A stretch of 64,000 nucleotides of DNA from Sphingomonas sp. (GTDB lineage: Bacteria; Pseudomonadota; Alphaproteobacteria; Sphingomonadales; Sphingomonadaceae). The stretch lies in the NCBI GenBank assembly GCA_017418975.1, contig JAFOMG010000011.1, positions 186,001 to 250,000 of the forward strand, in the 5' to 3' direction. Shown one piece after another: positions 29,779 to 37,732 of this stretch; positions within the stretch are counted from its first letter, which is position 1, and the number at the start of each line of letters is the position of its first letter. The notes beneath the pieces were generated by a model that saw nothing but the letters and a program-made list of their open reading frames with translations, was not told where the DNA came from and made no database searches. Made by a program: the position numbers and the translations under genes.

Positions 29779-30288
29779 ATGGCACGGGACGGGGATCGAA
29801 GCATCGGCGGCGCGGCGAATCGACGGGGCGGGCGCCGTGGCGTGGTGCTGGCCCTGGCGGCGCTGGCCTGCCTGCCCGCCGCCGCCCATGCCCAGCGCAG
29901 CGCGATGACGGTGATCATGCCGGAGAATCCCGCCGCGAAGGCGTCGCAGGAGGATTGGGGCTATGCCGAGGCGGTGGTGGCGGGCAACACCATCTATCTC
30001 TCGGGCGTGGTGGTGGGCCTGGCCCCGGGCGAGACCGATCTCGAGGCCGCGTTCGACCGCGCCTTCCGCCGGATCGAGGCGACGCTGAAGCGCGCCGGCG
30101 CGAGCTGGGACGATGTGGTGGATATCACCAGCTTCCATACCGAAATCCTGCCCCAGCTCGCGGCGATGAAGCGGGTCAAGCACCGTTATGTCCATGCGCC
30201 CTTTCCCGCCTGGACCGCGATCGACGTCGATCGCCTGCTGCCCGACGCGGGGCTGACGGAGATCAAGGTCGTGGCGGTGAAGCGCTAG
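29779..30288 (+). CDS. RidA/YjgF-family protein with signal peptide
   Basis: About 169 residues. A signal peptide (RRGVVLALAALACLPAAAHAQ) precedes a full RidA-type domain: EAVVAGNTIYLSGVVVGLAPGETDLEAAFDRAF, DDVVDITSFHTEI, and FPAWTAIDVDRLLPDAGLTEIKVVAVK. Cytosolic RidA hydrolyses reactive enamines; the catalytic Arg region of classical RidA is replaced here by AWTAIDV, so the activity is uncertain. The ATG at 29779 has GGAGG 7 bases upstream; starts at 29752 and GTG 29671 are alternatives. An exported location is inferred. Confidence 0.78.
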   Translation: MARDGDRSIGGAANRRGGRRGVVLALAALACLPAAAHAQRSAMTVIMPENPAAKASQEDWGYAEAVVAGNTIYLSGVVVGLAPGETDLEAAFDRAFRRIEATLKRAGASWDDVVDITSFHTEILPQLAAMKRVKHRYVHAPFPAWTAIDVDRLLPDAGLTEIKVVAVKR

Positions 30289-30660
30289 GTCGAATCGACA
30301 TTTGGCGGGAAGGGGCTTTCCCGTTCCCCGGCGAAGGCCGGGCCCCAGTCTCGGTGCATCTGGCCGGGCACGAGAACCTCTCGCACGGCGTTGCAACCGG
30401 GCCCCGGCCTCCGCCGGGGAACGGCTTTTCCTCCGTCGGCAAGGCGCGCTCGATACAGATCCCAAATGTCGATCCGCGCTAGGGTGAGGACCCAGGCAGT
30501 AGAGCTGGTCATCCCCGCGCAGGCGGGGATCCAGGGCCGGGGACAAGGCGCGCGAGGCGCGCTCCGTTGTTTCCGGCCAGCATGCGCGTGATGGCTTCGA
30601 TCCTCCCGGACTGTCCTGGATCCCCGCCCGCGCCGGGATGACGGAAGTGATCTCAAACGC
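30289..30660. repeat. Palindromic repeat region, no gene
   Basis: The 478-base gap (30289-30766) holds no supported gene. Two parts are structured. (1) A nested inverted repeat: ATCGACATTTGG at 30294-30305 with its exact complement at 30462-30473, and inside it a 26-base arm at 30321-30346 matched at 24 of 26 by the inverted copy 30399-30424. (2) Two oppositely oriented copies of a GTCATCCCCGC-type palindrome at 30508-30532 and 30617-30643. Confidence 0.65.
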
Positions 30661-30766
30661 TTGTTCGGGTCTTCAACCAAGGTTGGACTCATATTCCCGG
30701 TGCGGGGACGACGATCAAAAACGGAGTCTCCGGCCGCGGGGGCCGGGATTCCGGTGGCTCCCGGGT

Positions 30767-31090
30767 TCATTCCCGCGGGCGCAGCGTGTCTTCGATCATC
30801 GGCACCAGTCCGACCCAGTCGCGCGGCAGGCGGGCGATCAGGAAGCGCTCGATGGTCTGCCGAGGATCGGCAAGGATCGCGTGCGGCGTCCGCACCGCGC
30901 CATGATAGGCGCGGCAGCCATCGGCGCGGATCGCATAGAGGAAGCCGCGATAGCCGAGCGCGGGAGGCTCTCGCCAGCCCGCGCCCGCAATCAGGGCATC
31001 GTGCAGCGCGGTCAGCGCCGCGGCGGCTTGCGCGTCGAGCTGCCAGACCGGATTGGGCCGGCCGCTGAAGACATCGAGCTCGACGCGCAT
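30767..31090 (-). CDS. Small SGRPNPVW-module protein, unknown function
   Basis: 107 residues, soluble. It opens with MRVELDVFSGRPNPVWQLD, matching the N-terminus of the upstream neighbour (MLRIEVDMFSGRPNPVWMI), and shares a later LGYR segment with its LGFR. It appears to be a stand-alone copy of that neighbour's N-terminal module. The rest (AIRADGCRAYHGAVRTP) has one Cys and one His. It starts 8 bases after the neighbour's stop, so the two form an operon on the minus strand. No known function. Confidence 0.7.
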   Translation of the reverse strand: MRVELDVFSGRPNPVWQLDAQAAAALTALHDALIAGAGWREPPALGYRGFLYAIRADGCRAYHGAVRTPHAILADPRQTIERFLIARLPRDWVGLVPMIEDTLRPRE

Positions 31091-31098
31091 GGCCTGGT

Positions 31099-32025
31099 TC
31101 AGTTGATCACCACCGATCTGCCTGCGTAGAAAAAGTCGCAGAAATTGGTGTACGGCCCCCGCGCGCAGGTCTGCGGGTCGGTGATCAGCACGCCGTTGCT
31201 GTCATAATTGCGTGCTGCCGTGCTGCCGGGCTTGTGGCCCCAGAAGCCGCCGCGCTGGTGGCGATACCAGTGATAGTCATAGCCCGGCGCGATCACCAGC
31301 GCCATCAGCCGGCGCGGATATTCGCTCTGCGGCAGGCAGGTGCACCGCTTCTTGAGGCCGTCGGCCATCGCCGCTGCGGTCACCGTGTTGCACGCCATGA
31401 CGGACGTTCCCGCACCATGCGCGCGGCCCGGCTGGGCGAAGGTGTTGGTGCGCCAGTTCCGCGCGTAATTGTAGCAATTATTATAGGGCTGGGTCGCCGG
31501 ATTGTTCCAGAAGCCGGGGTTATACTGGCTGACCTCATATTGGCACTGGCTGCACTTGCTGTCGGGAATGGTGGTGATGAGCGGGTTGCTCGGCGGCGGC
31601 GGCGGGGGCGGCGGTCCCGGCGGCTTCCGCATCAGGCGCGTCGTCACCTCCATCCATTCCAGCGCGGTCTCGCGCAGCTTCTCGTCGAGCGGTGTCACGG
31701 CATGTTCGACCAGCCGGACCTCGGAGCGGAGCGGCATCGTCCCGATGAGCAGGCGCGCCAGCTCGCCCGCGACATCCAGATTCTCCTTTCCGGTCGGCGC
31801 CACCGCGAATTTCTGCGGCAGCCCGCGCGGCGCCCGCACGTCGTCGAGGAGATTCTCGACACGAACCTCGCGAAAGCCGAGCCCGTCATAGCCCGCGCCG
31901 GGCTTGGTCACCGCGGCGCGCATCTCGCGGGCCGCGCCGAGCAGCTTCTTGGCTGCTTCTTCCTCGGTGATCATCCAGACCGGATTGGGCCGGCCCGAGA
32001 ACATATCCACTTCAATGCGTAGCAT
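31099..32025 (-). CDS. Two-domain protein: SGRPNPVW module plus Cys/His enzyme-like domain
   Basis: 308 residues. Residues 1 to about 130 carry the SGRPNPVW module. A poly-proline linker (GPPPPPPPPS) follows at about residue 137-147. The C-terminal domain has CSQCQYEVSQY, then NNCYNYARNW, LVIAPGYDYHWYRHQRGG, FWGHKPGSTAARNYDSNG and LITDPQTCARGPY. A Cys at the start of a helix followed by a strand-borne His is the layout of papain-like/CHAP/NlpC enzymes; this is inference. No signal peptide. GGGGAGA is 8 bases before the ATG. At least six Cys residues are present in the C-terminal half. Confidence 0.72.
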   Translation of the reverse strand: MLRIEVDMFSGRPNPVWMITEEEAAKKLLGAAREMRAAVTKPGAGYDGLGFREVRVENLLDDVRAPRGLPQKFAVAPTGKENLDVAGELARLLIGTMPLRSEVRLVEHAVTPLDEKLRETALEWMEVTTRLMRKPPGPPPPPPPPSNPLITTIPDSKCSQCQYEVSQYNPGFWNNPATQPYNNCYNYARNWRTNTFAQPGRAHGAGTSVMACNTVTAAAMADGLKKRCTCLPQSEYPRRLMALVIAPGYDYHWYRHQRGGFWGHKPGSTAARNYDSNGVLITDPQTCARGPYTNFCDFFYAGRSVVIN

Positions 32026-32153
32026 GATCGATTCTCCCCAGTAGAAGAATTGGCGTCATGCGACCCAGGATTTATCGAAGAAATTTATTGGCTGACCCGA
32101 ATTGCCCCATGGAGTTTCGCGCAGTTCATGTGCGACTCGACATGCGGGATTCA

Positions 32154-32183
32154 AGCATAGTCGCTGCCTTTCGATCCGCGCAA
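32154..32183 (-). promoter_or_regulatory. Possible promoter of the SGRPNPVW operon
   Basis: On the minus strand TTGCGC and TATGCT are 18 bases apart, about 130 bases before the start codon. The surrounding gap (32026-32279) is noticeably richer in A and T than its neighbours and holds no other supported feature. Confidence 0.3.
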
Positions 32184-32279
32184 CCAAATAGACTGGAAGA
32201 ATAATCCATTTTGGGTATCAGCCTTTCCGGCGACGGCGCCCGAGCCCGTTGCCGCTGCCCGGCTTGCTCTGGAGACAAG

Positions 32280-32681
32280 GTGCCCCAACTCGCCCATATC
32301 GCCCTCATCGTCCGCGACTATGACGAGGCCCTTGCCTTCTACATCGGCAAGCTGGGCTTCACGCTGGTCGAGGACAGCTACCAGCCCGAGCAGGACAAGC
32401 GCTGGGTCACGATCCGCCCGCCCGGCGCGCCCGATGGCGCCGCCACGCTCCTGCTCGCCCGGGCCGCCACGCCGGAACAGGAAGCCGCGATCGGCAACCA
32501 GGCCGCCGGCCGTGTCTTCCTGTTCCTCGCCACCGACGATTTTGCGCGCGACCATGCGGCCTTCGCCGCGGCCGGCGTGCGCTTCGTCCGGCCGCCTGCC
32601 GTGCAGCCCTATGGCAAGGTCGCGGTGTTCGAGGATCTCTACGGCAATCGCTGGGACCTGATCGGGCCCGCCCGGGACTGA
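32280..32681 (+). CDS. VOC/glyoxalase-like protein
   Basis: 133 residues. One complete vicinal-oxygen-chelate domain: QLAHIALIVRDYDEALAFYIGKLGF (metal-ligand His near residue 6), then RVFLFLATDDFARDHAAFAAAGV and VAVFEDLYGNRWDLI (metal-ligand Glu). Family members are metal-dependent lyases, dioxygenases or resistance proteins; the substrate is unknown. The GTG start has GGAG 5 bases upstream; longer starts lack support. Confidence 0.83.
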   Translation: MPQLAHIALIVRDYDEALAFYIGKLGFTLVEDSYQPEQDKRWVTIRPPGAPDGAATLLLARAATPEQEAAIGNQAAGRVFLFLATDDFARDHAAFAAAGVRFVRPPAVQPYGKVAVFEDLYGNRWDLIGPARD

Positions 32682-32734
32682 AGACGCCGCCCGGCCATCG
32701 ATGCTAGGGTGCCGCTCCGAAGGGAGCCCCGCGC

Positions 32735-33016
32735 ATGGACGCCGAACCGCACCCCCTGTTCGCGCCGCAGACCGCCCGCGCCACCTTCCGGGTCGGCGAT
32801 CGCGTGGTGATGGAGGCGGAGGCGCGCACGACGCCGCTCGGGCTGCTCGCGGCCGGGGGAATGGTCGCGGCGATCCTGCTCGCGATCCCGCCGATCCTGC
32901 TTGCCAGGCGTATCCGCGCGGCGCCCCGGCCGCCCGGGGCAGGCGGCTCCGCGATCCCGATGGATGCCCCCGCGCAACACCTGCCGGAAACCTCTCCAAC
33001 CACGCTCGCAAAATAG
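32735..33016 (+). CDS. Small single-pass membrane protein, unknown
   Basis: 93 residues. One hydrophobic segment (LGLLAAGGMVAAILLAIPPILLA) follows a soluble start (TFRVGDRVVMEAEART) and precedes a Pro-rich, disordered tail. GAAGGGAG lies 10 bases before the ATG. Not recognised; coding status rests on the start context and codon pattern only. Confidence 0.45.
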   Translation: MDAEPHPLFAPQTARATFRVGDRVVMEAEARTTPLGLLAAGGMVAAILLAIPPILLARRIRAAPRPPGAGGSAIPMDAPAQHLPETSPTTLAK

Positions 33017-33133
33017 GACTTCGCCTGGCCTATCCGGCCCGATGAGGAGGAAGCGCGCGAGGCGGCGGAAAGCTGGCCTCACGGAGCCTAACTTCGTAAA
33101 CGTCCGCGCGCGGCGGTGCCTCGGATGCCCCTC

Positions 33134-33790
33134 TCAGATACCCCGGCGCCGCTTCCAGTCGAGCGCCACGCCGATGCGCTGGTCCCAGCTGCCGTCCCAG
33201 CGCGTTTCCAGCCCATGCGCCTCGAGCTCGGCGACGATGTCGCGCGCCACCGCCAGCGCCGCGTCCTCGCCCTCGTCGCAGGCGCCGTAATTGAGGTACA
33301 GCCCGCCGCCGTCCACGGCGCTCTCGGTGTCCTGCATGTGGTAAAAGGCATAGCCGCGTGCCGGCACCCCGGCATCCTCCGCCGCGCGCACCTCGTCCCA
33401 GATCTCGGTCGCGCCGCAATTGCCGCAGCAGCTGAAATTCTGGCGGGCGATCACGCCGCTTTCCTCCAGCGCGGCGAAGGCGGCGTCGAGCCGGTCGCAA
33501 TCCGTCTCGTCGGGCCAGTGGCGCTCGGCGGCGCGCTGCTCGGCCAGCGCCTGGCGGAGCAGCTTCTGGGCGAGCGGGCGCAATTCGTCGGGAGACAGGT
33601 CGTCGGCAAAGGCGTCGGACGCGTTGGTCAGGATCGCGTCCTCGTCATAGAAGCCGCTCGCCACGTCGCGGCGGATCTGGTCGCGCACCCATTCGGTCTT
33701 CTCGGCCAGCGGCGTGGCCGGGGGTGCCAGCGCGGCCTCCGGCTGCGGCGCGATGCGCTTGCCGAACAGGCGGCCGAACAGCGACTTCAT
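33134..33790 (-). CDS. DUF6891-like protein
   Basis: 218 residues, soluble. The central and C-terminal part (WPDETDCDRLDAAFAALEE, then ARQNFSCCGNCGATEIWDEV, then GYAFYHMQDTESA) matches my memory of the DUF6891 family, including the CCGNCG cysteine knot near residue 125. Function unknown. The ATG at 33790 has GGAGGA 5 bases upstream; an ATG four codons earlier is the alternative. Confidence 0.7.
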   Translation of the reverse strand: MKSLFGRLFGKRIAPQPEAALAPPATPLAEKTEWVRDQIRRDVASGFYDEDAILTNASDAFADDLSPDELRPLAQKLLRQALAEQRAAERHWPDETDCDRLDAAFAALEESGVIARQNFSCCGNCGATEIWDEVRAAEDAGVPARGYAFYHMQDTESAVDGGGLYLNYGACDEGEDAALAVARDIVAELEAHGLETRWDGSWDQRIGVALDWKRRRGI

Positions 33791-33865
33791 TGCTTCCTCC
33801 ATCGTCGGGAGGGGAAGATAGCAACCCCGAAGGCCCGCGCCTATGCCACGCGCCGCAAAAACGGA

Positions 33866-35329
33866 TCAGAACATGCCGGGCACGTCGCGCTGGGGCACGC
33901 TCGGCCGGGCGGGCGCGAGCAGCTCGTGCGCCGCGGCGCTGCCCGTCTCGGTGGCGCTCTGCGCCGCGGCGGTGGCGGTCACGGCGCTGATCGCGGTGCA
34001 GCTCCTGCCCTGGATGAAGTCGAGCGCGGCGCGGGTCGATGCCTCGCGCGGATCGCCCATGGGATAGGCGATGTCGTCCGACGCGCGGCAGCTCGCCCGC
34101 ACCGTGCCGGCGAGGCCGGTGAAATAGGCGCCCTGATGGTCGCGATTCTGCAGGGCGAAGGCGATGATGCGGAAACGGTCGTCGCAGGCGGTCTTGTCGA
34201 TGGCGATCTGGCCCACCGGCTTGCCATAGGTGTTGGTGCCGACCAGGGCGAGGCTGGTGCCGAGATAGGGCAGCATCCCGGCGACGACGAGCTCGCTGGC
34301 CGATGCGGTGCTCGACGTGCCGATAAAGGCGACGCGGGTCGGCGCGATCGACTGGGTCTGGGGCGCGAAATAGGCGGTGCTGTTCTCCGCCGACTTGCTC
34401 GGGCGGAAGGTCATATAGTCGAACACGTCCGAGGTCGCCCGATTGGCGCCCATCAGATTGCCCATCAGCTCGGCGATCGAGACGAGGCCGCCGCCATTGT
34501 AGCGCAGGTCGATGATCACTTCGGTGATGCCGGCGGCGCGGAACTGGGCGAAGGCGGCGCGCAGCGGCGAATCGGCGGTGTTGATGAAGGTGCGCAGATT
34601 GACATAGCCGACGCGGTGGCCGCCATCGTCGATGATCTTGGCGCCGTAGCGCGAGGAGACCGGGGTGAGCGTATAGTCGGTCTTGGCGATGGTCACCACG
34701 CGAGTGCCGGCGGCGGCGTCGTTCACGCGCATGGTGCGGCTGGTGCCGGCGGTGTTGGGGCCGAGCGCGTCGGTCAGCGCGGCGGTACCGCCGCCGGCGA
34801 GGATGTCGCTTACGTTGCGCAGGTTGGCGGCGCTGGTGCCGATCGCCTGGATCTCGGTGCCGCGGTCGATCCCGGCGGTGAGCGCGCTGGTGCCCTCGAA
34901 CGTCTCGGCGGAGTAGAGCCGGTTGCCGTCGAGATAGAGGCGGAAGCCGAAGCCCGCGCTCGAGCCCGAGTTATAATAGGCATTCTCCTCGGCGATCGAG
35001 GTGACATAGGTGAAATAGCGATCGCGCCCCTGGGCCCGCGCGGTGGCGGTGAGCGCGTCGACATAGGCGCCGACGCTGGCATAGGGCGTGGGATCGAGGC
35101 TGGCGGGCAGCGTCTCGGGGAAGAGATACCATTCGTTGAGCTGCGCGGCGGCCCAGTCCTGGCGCTCGCGCAGGGTGCAGCCCGCCACGGAGGGGGTTGG
35201 CGTGGTGGTCGGCGTCGGCGTCACGCTGCCGGTCGACCCGCCGCCGCCCGCGACGGACCCGCTGCCGCCGCCGCCGCCGCTGCAGGCGGAAAGGGAAAGC
35301 GCGATCAGGGCGGTCAGGGTACGGCGCAT
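33866..35329 (-). CDS. Secreted S41-family peptidase lipoprotein
   Basis: 487 residues. The lipoprotein signal MRRTLTALIALSLSACSGG has a clear lipobox and is followed by a glycine/threonine-proline spacer to about residue 50. The S41 core is present: VIIDLRYNGGGLVSIAELMGN, then FIGTSSTASASELVVAGML with the nucleophile Ser, and GTNTYGKPVGQ with the general-base Lys. A PDZ-like region lies between. It differs from the housekeeping CtpA at 57621 in length and anchoring. The Ala/Ser-rich C-terminal tail is unusual. Role: envelope proteolysis, substrate unknown. Confidence 0.85.
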   Translation of the reverse strand: MRRTLTALIALSLSACSGGGGGSGSVAGGGGSTGSVTPTPTTTPTPSVAGCTLRERQDWAAAQLNEWYLFPETLPASLDPTPYASVGAYVDALTATARAQGRDRYFTYVTSIAEENAYYNSGSSAGFGFRLYLDGNRLYSAETFEGTSALTAGIDRGTEIQAIGTSAANLRNVSDILAGGGTAALTDALGPNTAGTSRTMRVNDAAAGTRVVTIAKTDYTLTPVSSRYGAKIIDDGGHRVGYVNLRTFINTADSPLRAAFAQFRAAGITEVIIDLRYNGGGLVSIAELMGNLMGANRATSDVFDYMTFRPSKSAENSTAYFAPQTQSIAPTRVAFIGTSSTASASELVVAGMLPYLGTSLALVGTNTYGKPVGQIAIDKTACDDRFRIIAFALQNRDHQGAYFTGLAGTVRASCRASDDIAYPMGDPREASTRAALDFIQGRSCTAISAVTATAAAQSATETGSAAAHELLAPARPSVPQRDVPGMF

Positions 35330-35397
35330 GCGAAGTCTCCTCCGCGGCCAGCCTAAGTCAAGCGCGGGGCCAAGTCATCCGGTTGCATTCGCGCAAC

Positions 35398-36099
35398 TTA
35401 ATTCTGCAGGGGCGGCAGCGCCCAGTCGATCGGCTTCAAGCCGCGGCTCTTCAGGAATTCGTTGGCCTTGGAGAAGTGCCGGCTGCCGAAAAAGCCCGAA
35501 TGGGCGGAAAGGGGGGAGGGATGGGGCGCCTTGAGCACCAGATGGCGGCCGCCGCGATCGACCGAATCGACGAACGCCGCCTTTTTCTGGGCATGGCTGC
35601 CCCAGAGCAGGAAGACCACCGGCTCGGCGCGGGCGTTGACGAGGCGGATCACCGCGTCGGTGAACCGCTCCCAGCCGCGCCCCTGGTGCGATGCGGCCAT
35701 CCCCATCTGCACGGTGAGGACCGCATTGAGGAGGAGGACGCCCTGGCCGGCCCAATGCTCGAGAAAGCCGTGGCGCGCCGGCGGGATGCCGAGATCGGCC
35801 TCCATCTCCTTGTAGATGTTGACCAGGCTGGGCGGGGTGCGCACACCCGGCCGCACCGAGAAGCACAGCCCGTGCGCCTGGCCCTCGCCATGATAGGGAT
35901 CCTGGCCGAGGATGACGACGCGGACGTCCTCGAGCGGCGTCAGGTCGAGCGCGCGGAACCACTCGCTTCCCGCCGGGAAGATGCGCTTGCCCGCCGCCTT
36001 TTCGGCGACGAGGAACTGGCGGAGCGCCGCCATGTACGGATCGGCGAACTCGCCCTGCAGCGGTTCGAGCCAGCTCGGATGGAGTTTCACCTCGGCCAT
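35398..36099 (-). CDS. ung: Uracil-DNA glycosylase Ung (family 1)
   Basis: 233 residues. Family 1 motifs: [22 protein letters not shown] (water-activating Asp in GQDPYHG), [20 protein letters not shown], and [15 protein letters not shown] (leucine loop with catalytic His). It removes uracil from DNA. It lies 30 bases downstream of an endonuclease III-like gene on the same strand, probably one transcript. Confidence 0.97.
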   Translation of the reverse strand: MAEVKLHPSWLEPLQGEFADPYMAALRQFLVAEKAAGKRIFPAGSEWFRALDLTPLEDVRVVILGQDPYHGEGQAHGLCFSVRPGVRTPPSLVNIYKEMEADLGIPPARHGFLEHWAGQGVLLLNAVLTVQMGMAASHQGRGWERFTDAVIRLVNARAEPVVFLLWGSHAQKKAAFVDSVDRGGRHLVLKAPHPSPLSAHSGFFGSRHFSKANEFLKSRGLKPIDWALPPLQN

Positions 36100-36129
36100 G
36101 GCCTCCTGTCCGAAAGCCGCGCCGCCCTG

Positions 36130-36816
36130 TCAATCGCCTCGCGCGCGGCAATCGCTCCGCAAGGGGCAGCGCGCGCAGTCGGTGGCGTCGAAGCGGCAGA
36201 GCGTCTGGCCGAGCTTCTTGGTGCCGATGTGGAAGTCGAGAAAGTCGTGGCCCCGCCATTCGGGCATCGCCCGGGTCACCGCCTCGCTCGCCGCGCGGCC
36301 GCCGGCGCCGCGGCGGACCAGGCCGGTGCGCTGGAGCACACGCAGCACATGGCCGTCGACGATCAGCACCGGACGGTCGAGCGTGCTGGCGTTGAGCGTG
36401 GCGGCGGCGACCTTGCGGCCGACGCCCGGCAGCCGCTCGAGCCAGGCCAGGGCGTCGTCGAGCGGCAGCTCGCCGAGAAAGCCCAGGTCGAACCCCCGGC
36501 GCTCCGCCGCGATCCGGCCGAGCGCGCCGATCACGTAGCGCGCCTTGTCCTCGGCATGGGTGACCGCGCCGATGCAGCGCAGCACGTCCGCCGGGCCGGC
36601 CGCGAGCACCCGCGCCGGGGTGCCGAAGGCGGCGACGAGCCGGTCATAGGCGGCGAGCGACACCGCGTCCCTGGTCCGCCCGCTGATCATCGACTTGACC
36701 AGCGCCCCGATCGGCGAGCGCCGGGGTAGCGGTCCGGCCAGGGCGCGGATAGGCTCCAGCGCGCGCTGCCAGCGCTGGATGTCGTCGTGCCCGCAGAATC
36801 CGAAGCCTGATTGCAT
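36130..36816 (-). CDS. Endonuclease III-like DNA glycosylase
   Basis: 228 residues. Helix-hairpin-helix LPGVGRKVAAATLNA is followed by VLIVDGHVLRVLQR containing the conserved Asp, and the C-terminal iron-sulfur motif is CRFDATDCARCPLRSDC (C-x6-C-x2-C-x5-C). This is the Nth superfamily. The catalytic Lys of classical Nth cannot be placed confidently, so it may be a variant. The start at 36816 is chosen; an ATG at 36834 is possible. It precedes ung on the same strand: a base-excision-repair pair. Confidence 0.85.
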   Translation of the reverse strand: MQSGFGFCGHDDIQRWQRALEPIRALAGPLPRRSPIGALVKSMISGRTRDAVSLAAYDRLVAAFGTPARVLAAGPADVLRCIGAVTHAEDKARYVIGALGRIAAERRGFDLGFLGELPLDDALAWLERLPGVGRKVAAATLNASTLDRPVLIVDGHVLRVLQRTGLVRRGAGGRAASEAVTRAMPEWRGHDFLDFHIGTKKLGQTLCRFDATDCARCPLRSDCRARGD

Positions 36817-36894
36817 GGTGGCAGCGTAGAACATAACTAGAACGAGAACAATGGGCGGCGCCGGCGCGCTGCCCAAGGAACAGGAGGAGAGCCG

Positions 36895-37242
36895 ATGCCG
36901 TTCACCGGAAGCTGCCATTGCGGCGCGATCGCCTATACGGTCGCGGAGGATCCGCCCGGCCAGGCGATGCAGTGCAACTGCTCGATCTGCCGCCGCAAGG
37001 CGCCGCTCCACCATTTCACCACGCCGGAGCGGTTCACGCTCCACACCCCGCGCGATGCGGTGGCGACCTATCGCTTCAACCATCATGTCATCGATCATCA
37101 CTTCTGCGGAACCTGCGGCGTCGCGCCCTTTGCCGAGGGGCAGGGGCCGAACGGGCCGATGGTCGAGATCAACCTGCGCTGCGCCGACGGGATCGACCTC
37201 GATGCCCTTCATGTGCAGCTGTATGACGGGGCGAGCCGCTGA
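36895..37242 (+). CDS. GFA-family (glutathione-dependent formaldehyde-activating) protein
   Basis: 115 residues. The zinc-binding Cys pattern of the Mss4-like GFA fold is complete: GSCHCGAIAYTV, QCNCSICRRKAPLHHF, and HHFCGTCGVAPFAEG. Characterised homologues bind glutathione and may speed S-hydroxymethylglutathione formation; many annotated members have other roles. AGGAGG lies just before the ATG. Divergent from the glycosylase pair. Confidence 0.88.
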   Translation: MPFTGSCHCGAIAYTVAEDPPGQAMQCNCSICRRKAPLHHFTTPERFTLHTPRDAVATYRFNHHVIDHHFCGTCGVAPFAEGQGPNGPMVEINLRCADGIDLDALHVQLYDGASR

Positions 37243-37281
37243 GCGCTGGTCTCGGCGGCGTGGCGGTGGCAGAGGATCGGC

Positions 37282-37653
37282 ATGCACCTTTCCCATGATC
37301 CCGCCGCCCCCGCCGCCGAGACGATCGGCTTCGACCAGTTCCTGTCCGTCGACATCCGGGTCGGCACGATCGTCGAGGCGCAGCCTTTCCCCGAGGCGCG
37401 CAAGCCGGCCTACAAGCTGCTGATCGATTTCGGCCCCACCATCGGCCGCAAGCGCTCCTCGGCGCAGATCACCGAGCATTACACGCTGGAGGAACTGCCG
37501 GGGCTCCAGGTCGCCGCGGTCGTCAATTTCCCGCCGCGCCAGATCGGCAAGTTCATGTCCGAAGTGCTGACGCTCGGCTTTCCCGACGCGGCCGGCAGGG
37601 TGGTGCTGTTCCATCCCTCGATGCCGGTGCCCGATGGCGGCCGGCTCTTCTGA
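37282..37653 (+). CDS. csaA: tRNA-binding protein, CsaA-like
   Basis: 123 residues. It carries the OB-fold EMAP/tRNA-binding domain with VDIRVGTIVEAQPFPEARKPAY, ITEHYTLEELPGLQVAAVVNFPPRQIGKFMSEVLTLGF and a terminal LFHPSMPVPDGGRLF, the CsaA-type ending. CsaA binds tRNA and acts as a chaperone-like dimer linked to protein export. AGAGGA precedes the ATG. It follows the GFA gene by about 40 bases. Confidence 0.88.
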   Translation: MHLSHDPAAPAAETIGFDQFLSVDIRVGTIVEAQPFPEARKPAYKLLIDFGPTIGRKRSSAQITEHYTLEELPGLQVAAVVNFPPRQIGKFMSEVLTLGFPDAAGRVVLFHPSMPVPDGGRLF

Positions 37654-37732
37654 TCGGTAGCGCTAACATTTCCCGTTGAAACGTTCCGGACACAGGCATA
37701 GCCTCGCCGCAAAATAACGAGGGGAGGCAAAT

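Noticed and set aside
30289..30766. Minus-strand open frame of about 160 codons across the repeat region
   Set aside because: It is made largely of palindromic repeat sequence, has no start context and no domain.
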